Source of the DNA: Cellulosimicrobium sp. Marseille-Q4280
GTDB lineage: Bacteria; Actinomycetota; Actinomycetes; Actinomycetales; Cellulomonadaceae
NCBI RefSeq assembly: GCF_943181405.1
Contig: NZ_CALPBY010000009.1
Location: 62,001-126,000 of the forward strand
DNA length: 64,000 nt
Direction of reading: 5' to 3'
A model generated the notes under the pieces. It was not told the origin of the DNA and made no database searches. It worked only from the letters and a program-made list of their open reading frames with translations. How positions within the stretch are numbered: position 1 is the first letter of the stretch; the number at the start of each line of letters is the position of its first letter. The position numbers were made by a program, and so were the translations under genes. This document shows positions 56,650-62,246 of this stretch, piece by piece.

Positions 56650-57530
56650 GCGGACTCCCTCATGTCGCGGACACCGAACTCCTTCTCCAGCACCTGGACG
56701 GCCAGGTCCTGAGCGGCAGCGATCAGCTCCGCCGTCTCGGCGATGCGCAGACCCATCATCTGGGCGACCTCGTTGAGCTGGCGGGGGCCGCCGACGTTCT
56801 CGTCGAACGTCGACCCGAGCCAGGCGGCGAGCACGCGCGCCAGGCGCTCGTCGGCCTCCATCGCGCAGGCGATCGCGCGGCGCAGGAACGAGCGGGCCTC
56901 GTGCGGGGCGAGCGGGGCGTCGGAGTGCATCCACACCGGCGCGTCGTTCTCCTCGGGCAGCAGCGGCACGTTGGTCGGCTGCTGCAGGTCCTCGAGCGTG
57001 GAGATCATGCCCTGGCGGGCGGCGTCCTTGCGCTTGGCGCGCATCCGGGTGTTGGTGACGTCGACGATCTGCTCGGGGGTCGGCTCGGCGTTCAGCTCGG
57101 CGCGCAGGGCGGCCTGCGTGCGGGCGAGCTCGCGCTGGCGGCGGGCCAGGGCGGTGGTGCCGGACGGCTTCTCCCCGGACTGCGCGCCGTCGCCGTACGT
57201 GCGCATCGGGGCCTTGGAGTGGGCGTACAGGTACCCGTTGAACGCGGTGATCTTGTCCAGCCGGCTCGGGTCCTTGATCAGGGCGTTGACGATGATCGTG
57301 AACTGGGTCTCCACGACGCCGACCGCGTCGTCGCCGTGGACCATCGGGTCCAGGCCGCACACGCGGCACAGCTGCAGCGCGATCGAGCGCATGTCGCGGA
57401 TCTTGGTGCGGGCGAAGTCGTCGATCAGGCGGGCCTGGGCGCGGCCCTCTGCGGCGATGATCGCCTCCAGCTCCTCGCGCTCGGGGAACTGGGCGGCGGT
57501 GATGGTGCTGGGCACGGTGGTGCTCGGCAT
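56646..57530 (-). CDS. divergent sigma-70 family factor (predicted)
   Basis: 294 residues. Region 2-like part at about 40-113: RSIALQLC, DDAVGVVETQF and FNGYLYAHSKAPMRTYGD occupy the places of regions 2.1-2.4. Region 3-like part at about 128-165: ARRQRELARTQAALRAEL followed by EPTPEQIVDVTN is highly characteristic. Region 4-like part at about 208-285, with the HTH QLNEVAQMMGLRIAETAELI. Would direct RNA polymerase to specific promoters; its own operon lacks the CCGCACAT core, so it is the leading candidate for the factor that reads it. AGGAC upstream of the ATG. Sigma identity is strong by pattern but not verified. Confidence 0.65.
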   Translation of the reverse strand: MPSTTVPSTITAAQFPEREELEAIIAAEGRAQARLIDDFARTKIRDMRSIALQLCRVCGLDPMVHGDDAVGVVETQFTIIVNALIKDPSRLDKITAFNGYLYAHSKAPMRTYGDGAQSGEKPSGTTALARRQRELARTQAALRAELNAEPTPEQIVDVTNTRMRAKRKDAARQGMISTLEDLQQPTNVPLLPEENDAPVWMHSDAPLAPHEARSFLRRAIACAMEADERLARVLAAWLGSTFDENVGGPRQLNEVAQMMGLRIAETAELIAAAQDLAVQVLEKEFGVRDMRESA

Positions 57531-57546
57531 GAAGTGCGGGTCCTGT

Positions 57547-57981
57547 CTACGCGAAGGGGGAGGGGGCGAAGGGGAAGCCCGGCCACGGAGGTCCGTGCCC
57601 GGTCTGGGTTGCGTCGGCGAACGCGAGGAGACGTGCGCCTCGCACCCGTGGGTCGACCAGCCAGCCGATGGTCTGATCGCGGTCTGTGCGGGTCTCGCCA
57701 AGGACCGTGATCAGGCGCGTCATCGCCGCCTCCGTCCTGGACTTCCCCCAATCTGGCTGCGCCCCCAGCAGCTGTCGCAGGGAGATGCGCAGGAGAGGTG
57801 CGCCGTCGGGTGCTGCAGCGGCGGCGACGACGTCGTGCACGCTCAGCAGCCCGGTCGTGACCGAGGACAGGTACTCGGCCCGGCGCCGGTTCGCCGACCG
57901 TCGCGCTGCGGCGGCGGTGGCGGGATCTGCCAGTCGTCCTCCGGACGGCTGGGCGGGTGGGGCGGTCAGCGTCGTGGTCAC
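57547..57981 (-). CDS. mIHF-like (actinobacterial integration host factor) protein
   Basis: 144 residues. The C-terminal part SLRQLLGAQPDWGKSRTEAAM followed by VDPRVRGARLLAF corresponds to the mIHF pattern (LL-x-x-x-P-G-W/V-G-K-x-x-A...M; RRVRGL), an S13-like helix-two-turns-helix DNA-binding fold. mIHF bends DNA and is needed for phage integration; phage versions exist. Basic N-terminal segment (ARRSANRRRAEYL). GTG start overlapping the upstream stop. Likely organises element DNA. Confidence 0.75.
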   Translation of the reverse strand: MTTTLTAPPAQPSGGRLADPATAAAARRSANRRRAEYLSSVTTGLLSVHDVVAAAAAPDGAPLLRISLRQLLGAQPDWGKSRTEAAMTRLITVLGETRTDRDQTIGWLVDPRVRGARLLAFADATQTGHGPPWPGFPFAPSPFA

Positions 57982-59051
57982 GATGCCTCCCGCAGGTCGG
58001 TGAGCTCGGCGCGCAGCGCGTCGCGCGAGCGGGTGGCCAGCGTGCGGACGGTGGCCAGGTGGGCCTGGGCGTCGACGTTGGCCACGGCGACGTCCTCGAC
58101 GTCGATGGCGTCGACGTCGCGGATGTGGTGCTCGCCGCGGTACCAGGACAAGTGCCAGGCGGAGGCGTTGATGTCGGAGCCGGCGGTCAGCGCGCGGGCG
58201 GCGCGCTTCTCGGACAGGAAGTCCCCGGGGTGGGCCTGGCGGTAGGCGGCGATGATCTCGGCCATCGAGGCGCCCGGCATGGAGCGGGCGACGCGGCGGA
58301 CCTTGCGCCCGATCGGCGGGTCGGAGATCGCGCGGCGCACGTACGCCTCGGCGGCGCGCTGCAGGTCGACGGTCAGGTAGCGCAGCGGGTCGACCTTGAC
58401 GAACGCGGTGCGCGCCAGGGACCGGTCGATGATGCGGTCCACGGCGCCGGCGGCCTTGTCGGTGCCGAGCAGCATCGTGTCGCGGATCTGCTCCTCGCTG
58501 TGCCAGTCGATCACGGCGGCCGGGGCGCGCAGCCCGTGGATGTCGCGGGTGACGGTGGCGACGGCGGCCTTGACGGCGCGCTCGACGTAGCCCTCCAGGC
58601 TCATGCGGGCGGCCCATCGGCCCTCGGCGGCGGCCGCGGCGAGAGCTGCGCGCGCCGCGGTGGTGTCGGCGCCTGCGTCGGTGGGGGCCAGGTCGGGGTG
58701 GGCGGCGTCGTGGGTGATGCCGGTGGCGGTGACGGTGACGGTCAGCGTGCCGGTGGCGCTGTGGCCCATGCCGAGCGCGGTCCAGGCCAGCTCGTGGGTG
58801 CCGGCGGGCAGGGACAGCAGGTGCTGGTCGTCGCCGGTCCAGGTCAGGCGCACGGGCATGAGCATGGCGCGGCCGTCGGCGCGCACGGCCTTGCGGCCGA
58901 GGTCGATGGCAGGGGCAAGCCACAGCCAGGCGGGCAGGGCGACCAGGCGCGAGCCGTCGGCGGGCTGGTCGGTGTCGGGGGTGTGCATGATCGCCTGGAG
59001 TCGGGTGCACCAGGTGTCGATCCACTCGTGGCGGGCGGTGTCGGCGCTCAT
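57978..59051 (-). CDS. hypothetical protein, possible nucleic-acid binding
   Basis: 357 residues. The N-terminal half is beta-rich (LLSLPAGTHELAWTALGMG, TGTLTVTVTATG). The second half is helical with RKVRRVARSMPGASMAEIIAAY and FLSEKRAARALTAG, which resembles sigma region-3-type helices, but region 2 and region 4 blocks are not convincing. In the control operon between the membrane protein and mIHF-like genes. Function unknown. Confidence 0.55.
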   Translation of the reverse strand: MSADTARHEWIDTWCTRLQAIMHTPDTDQPADGSRLVALPAWLWLAPAIDLGRKAVRADGRAMLMPVRLTWTGDDQHLLSLPAGTHELAWTALGMGHSATGTLTVTVTATGITHDAAHPDLAPTDAGADTTAARAALAAAAAEGRWAARMSLEGYVERAVKAAVATVTRDIHGLRAPAAVIDWHSEEQIRDTMLLGTDKAAGAVDRIIDRSLARTAFVKVDPLRYLTVDLQRAAEAYVRRAISDPPIGRKVRRVARSMPGASMAEIIAAYRQAHPGDFLSEKRAARALTAGSDINASAWHLSWYRGEHHIRDVDAIDVEDVAVANVDAQAHLATVRTLATRSRDALRAELTDLREAS

Positions 59052-59053
59052 GG

Positions 59054-59572
59054 TCAGCGGCGAGCCTTCATCTTGAGGGCGAGCAGGGTGAGCATGCAGG
59101 GGAGCAGGGGCGCTGCAGGCAGCACGAGGTGTCCCCAGATGAGGGTCGCGGCAACGAACGCGGCGACGAGTGCGAGGGCCATTGCCAGAACGGTCAGGCC
59201 AGCTCGACGTGCAGTCGGGCGCTGGGGGGACGCGAGGGAGGCGTCTCCAGCGGTGATCTGTGTACGACCGATGCCACTGTTCTGGACATCGAGTGAGACG
59301 TTTGAGTCACTTGGACGGTTGAAATTTACATCACCGTCGGGGGCGGCCTTTCGCAGAAGGTCCTGCGCGGAGTGACGAAGGGCCCGAATCGACCCCTCGT
59401 CCAGGTCGCTCTCAGCCCCCGACCTGGACACATGACCGGTCGTAACGAGTCGGTCACGGTTGGAATCGCGGTCCCACGGGCTCGGGTCGACGTCCTCGGA
59501 GGCCGGGCGCGTGGCCGGGAACAGGTCCTCGGACCTGCCGGGGATTTCACCCGGTCCTGTGAGCGGGCTCAC
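59054..59572 (-). CDS. membrane protein with acidic N-terminal part
   Basis: 172 residues. First 120 are Asp/Ser/Arg-rich and soluble (DVDPSPWDRDSNRD, SDLDEGSIRALRHSAQDLLRK). The last 50 contain two hydrophobic segments and end in KMKARR. Its middle is coded by clearly less GC-rich DNA than its neighbours, hinting at recent acquisition or relaxed constraint. GTG start overlapping the ParA-like stop. Confidence 0.65.
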   Translation of the reverse strand: MSPLTGPGEIPGRSEDLFPATRPASEDVDPSPWDRDSNRDRLVTTGHVSRSGAESDLDEGSIRALRHSAQDLLRKAAPDGDVNFNRPSDSNVSLDVQNSGIGRTQITAGDASLASPQRPTARRAGLTVLAMALALVAAFVAATLIWGHLVLPAAPLLPCMLTLLALKMKARR

Positions 59573-60901
59573 CGGCGGATCCCGAGGAAGCCGCGGCGCT
59601 TTGCCGGCTCTGCCGAAACCTCCGGCTTCGGGCCGAACTCGTCCATTCCGGTCACGGCGAAAAGCACCGCGTCCAGCACCGGCGCGAGGCTCGGGTTGTC
59701 CCACGGGACCTCGCCGGCGTTGTTCGAGGCGATGATGGCCGTGTCGCGCATGACGGTCCCGCGCAGCCACCCGAGCTTGCTCAGGTGGTCGGCGGTGCGC
59801 TGCTGGTCGTAGGCCGCGTCGTCCGGCACGTCGTTGAGGATCACGTTGATGTGGTCCACGTCGACGCCGGCGCCGCGGAACTCCAGGATCCGCTCGGTGA
59901 GGTTGTCGATGCTCGGCCCGTTGAGGTTCGTGATGCCGACCATGTGCGCGTACTGCGCCATCGCCGGGACCCACAGGTCGTCGAACAGGCCCGAGGTGTC
60001 CGAGCTCTCCGCGATCTGGGTGTCCACGACCACCAGGTCGGCCACGGACCGCGCGGCGTCCAGCACCTGGCCGTACACCTCGGAGGTCACCACGCCGCGG
60101 TCGGCCATGCCCGACAGCGGGGCGAGCGCGACGGCGAAGCGCACCCGCTCGAGGCTCGACAGGCGGTTGGCCGCGATCTGGTCGGGGCGGATGATCACCG
60201 TCGAGGGGTCGGCGCCGGCGGCGACGTCGTAGACCGTCGGCAGCGGAGCGCGCGCCAGGCGCAGGTAGGCGCGCAGGTCGCCCTGGCCACGGTTGCCGTC
60301 GATGACCACCACGCGCAGCTGGCCCAGGCGCGCCGCGCGCTCACCGAGCGCCAGGGCGATCGAGGACTTGCCCACCCCGCCCTTGCCGGCGGTCGAGAAG
60401 ATCGTGTGCGCGCCCTCGCTCTCGTGGACCGGGACCGAGGCCATCGCGGCGGGCACCGGGGTGGCGGCGACCGGCTGGGTGTAGGCCGGGGCCGGGGCGG
60501 CAGCGACGAAGGTGGCGGGCTCGGCCGCGACCGGAACGACCGGGGCGCTCAGGTGCCCGCAGCTCCCGCACCGGCACCGGCGCGGCGATCCGGCGCACCT
60601 GGGCGGTGTTGCCCGCGATCGGGGACGGCTCGCCCAGACCGGCCGCGGCGGCGTCCAGCTGCACGACGACGGTCGGCGCCTTGGTGACCCACTTCTCCAG
60701 CCACGGTGTCTGACCCGCGCCAGCGAAGTCAGCGACCAGCAGCGGCATGTCGGGGTTCTCCCGGCCGGCGGTGGTGATGGCGGTCGCGGCAGCGCGGAAG
60801 TCGGCGCCGCTGGCCACGGGCAGGCCGCAGGCCTCAAGGGCAGCGGCGAGGAGGGGGAGGTGCAGCAGGCCCACGACCGGTGCTGCGCTGGAGTTGCTCA
60901 C
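59569..60901 (-). CDS. ParA/MinD-type ATPase, split by an apparent +1 frameshift
   Basis: The C-terminal frame carries deviant Walker A KGGVGKSS (after HTIFSTAG), DGNRGQGDLRAYL, and VVVDTQIAESSDTSG in the Walker B position, as in ParA, MinD and CpaE/TadZ ATPases. The N-terminal 100 residues (from a GTG at 60901) look like the pseudo-receiver domain of CpaE-type proteins. The two frames join only through a +1 shift near 60536-60575, in the Pro/Ala linker; the length is 3n+1, which agrees. Either a sequencing error, a pseudogene or programmed shifting. First gene of the control operon. Confidence 0.7.
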
Positions 60902-60994
60902 ACACTTCCTATGGGCCCCGTCGCAGGTTTGATGTCGCATCGCAACCGGGAGTGGCGACACCCAGTGTCATACATAGGCCATTAGGGTGACCTT
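60902..60994. promoter_or_regulatory. divergent intergenic region with host-type promoter
   Basis: On the plus strand TAGGGT (60983-60988) lies exactly six bases before the GTG at 60995, the classical actinobacterial leaderless promoter. On the minus strand CATAGGAAG precedes the ParA-like GTG. An imperfect palindrome GATG-TCG-CATC sits between. No CCGCACAT core here. Confidence 0.6.
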
Positions 60995-61708
60995 GTGAGT
61001 AACCCATTGACCCTTCCCGTGAGCTGGACAGCCGCTCTGTGCGAGCCCCTGATCAGCACCTCGCGGCGAGCTCAACTCGACGCGCAGATGCGCGACCGCG
61101 TCAACGCCTCGCACCTGTGGGCGGCGACGTTCTTCGGCGGCATGATCGCCGACGCGGTGCGCACGCTTCCAGGCGAGGACCCGTGGCGGCACATGTCCGC
61201 CAAGATCAGAGTCGGCCAGATCGAGCTGACGCGCGGCGAGATTCCACGCCCGCCGGAGGTCACCGGAGCACTGCTTCGCGGTCAGGCCTTCGGCGCCCCG
61301 GACGCAGGCAAGGACCTCGTCGACCTCACCCCCGGAGACCCGTCCTCCGCGGTGGCCTCCGCCGCGCTGGCCGAGGGGCTCAACCCGGTCTCGGCAGTGG
61401 TGGTCGCGTTCGCCACCGACGGGTGGAGGCACGCGGGCGAGGTGCTGCGATCGGTACCCACCGGTGGGCGCGACCTGTTCGACACCGGGGCCGAGGCGCT
61501 GCGCTGGGCGCTGTGGCGCCGGCGGGTGTACGTCGGCCTGGACGACCCCATGACGATGCTCTCGGGCATGCAGTGGGCCTGGCGCGCGCAGCAGGTGGCC
61601 GAGTCCGGCGAGATGGAGCTGGCCGACTCCGAGAAGGAGCTGGTCGCCCAGTCGATCGCCGACTACTCGATCCCTGCCGGGTCCTACGAGCGGTACCGCC
61701 TCGGCTGA
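60995..61708 (+). CDS. hypothetical protein
   Basis: 237 residues, soluble, helical, Ala/Trp-rich with ALRWALWRRRVYVGLDD and MLSGMQWAWRAQQ. Leaderless GTG start from a host-type TAGGGT element. Divergent from the ParA-like gene and followed by the candidate origin; a replication or copy-control role is guessed only from position. Confidence 0.7.
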   Translation: MSNPLTLPVSWTAALCEPLISTSRRAQLDAQMRDRVNASHLWAATFFGGMIADAVRTLPGEDPWRHMSAKIRVGQIELTRGEIPRPPEVTGALLRGQAFGAPDAGKDLVDLTPGDPSSAVASAALAEGLNPVSAVVVAFATDGWRHAGEVLRSVPTGGRDLFDTGAEALRWALWRRRVYVGLDDPMTMLSGMQWAWRAQQVAESGEMELADSEKELVAQSIADYSIPAGSYERYRLG

Positions 61709-61732
61709 GCCGTGAAGGTGCGATGGGGTGGC

Positions 61733-61787
61733 TGTTACGCTCGCCGTCCCTCGCTCCGGTGCCCGCTCGGGCGCGACGAGCGTAACA
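61733..61787 (+). terminator. 11-base inverted repeat (terminator or iteron)
   Basis: TGTTACGCTCG and its exact complement CGAGCGTAACA, 33 bases apart, shortly after the 60995-61708 stop. No T-run. Confidence 0.5.
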
Positions 61788-61813
61788 GGGGGTGCAAGCC
61801 CTGGCCAAGCCCC

Positions 61814-61853
61814 GGTTCGTCCGGATATGTACGGGTTCGCCCGGATGCGTGGC
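61814..61853 (+). repeat. imperfect tandem repeat, 20-base period
   Basis: GGTTCGTCCGGATATGT and GGTTCGCCCGGATGCGT start exactly 20 bases apart (61814 and 61834), 14 of 17 bases the same. Iteron-like. Confidence 0.6.
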
Positions 61854-61854
61854 T

Positions 61855-61878
61855 GCTGCGGATGATGAAGTCCGCAGC
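61855..61878. repeat. 8-base inverted repeat
   Basis: GCTGCGGA and TCCGCAGC around an 8-base loop; the arm recurs nearby in direct form (CTGCGGAG). Confidence 0.5.
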
Positions 61879-62089
61879 GCCAGCAGGGCACTCCGCAGGT
61901 ATTTGTCCTGGTCAGGCGTCCAAAACGGTGCTGCGGAGCAACGGAGCTGATTTTCCCCCGTCCCCCCTATGGGGGAAGGAGACTCTCACTCTCTAGGGCC
62001 CTCATGGAAAGGGGGCCTCTGGGGAGGGTGGGGAGTGAGTGTGTGTACCCCCTTATACGACTACGAATACGTCTCCGTTACTCCGTAGT

Positions 62090-62120
62090 ACCCCTAGAGG
62101 GGACCCCTAAAAGGACCCCT
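62090..62120 (+). repeat. three ACCCCT copies at 12-13 base spacing
   Basis: Copies start at 62090, 62103 and 62115, about one DNA turn apart; two share GGACCCCT. Confidence 0.5.
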
Positions 62121-62148
62121 GACCAGGGAGAACGGGTCCAGCCGGGCA

Positions 62149-62186
62149 ACGGAGCAGCCGACGGAGCAGCGACGGAGGCGACGGAG
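62149..62186 (+). repeat. four ACGGAG direct repeats
   Basis: Starts at 62149, 62161, 62172 and 62181; the first two share ACGGAGCAGC. Inverted CTCCGT copies occur about 70 bases upstream. Confidence 0.5.
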
Positions 62187-62198
62187 ACTCCGCAGGTG

Positions 62199-62246
62199 CC
62201 GCACATCTACCGGGCGCATCACCCCTCGACCGACCCGGGAGACCCT
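62199..62246 (+). promoter_or_regulatory. CCGCACATC core with leader
   Basis: Core at 62199-62207; 39-base leader with CCGGG/CCCGG arms (62210-62238) and GGGAGACC before the GTG at 62247. Shows the replication gene belongs to the motif regulon. Confidence 0.75.

Larger units (their letters stand above)
61709..62246. other. gene-free, repeat-rich segment, candidate replication origin
   Basis: 538 bases without a convincing gene, less GC-rich than the rest, between the control region and the replication protein. Holds an 11-base inverted repeat, a 20-base tandem repeat, an 8-base inverted repeat, three ACCCCT and four ACGGAG copies, and CCCCCTATGGGGG. The right end is the core and leader of the gene at 62247. 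Origin role inferred from position and repeats. Confidence 0.5.

Noticed and set aside
60341-60961. Independent 206-codon gene instead of the N-terminal part of the ParA-like gene
   Set aside because: After about residue 130 the frame becomes Arg/Pro-rich and overlaps the clear ATPase frame; a frameshifted single gene is more likely.
559-62207. CCGCACAT motif as an alternative Shine-Dalgarno sequence
   Set aside because: It has no complementarity to the usual anti-Shine-Dalgarno tail, and in 12 units a normal ribosome site occurs farther downstream, so a translation signal does not explain all copies.
559-62207. Motif as a dispersed recombination or attachment site
   Set aside because: Strict orientation toward genes and fixed distance to start codons fit transcription or translation signals better than recombination sites.
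61709-62246. Small protein gene in the repeat-rich segment
   Set aside because: Short frames have no ribosome site or coding-like composition.
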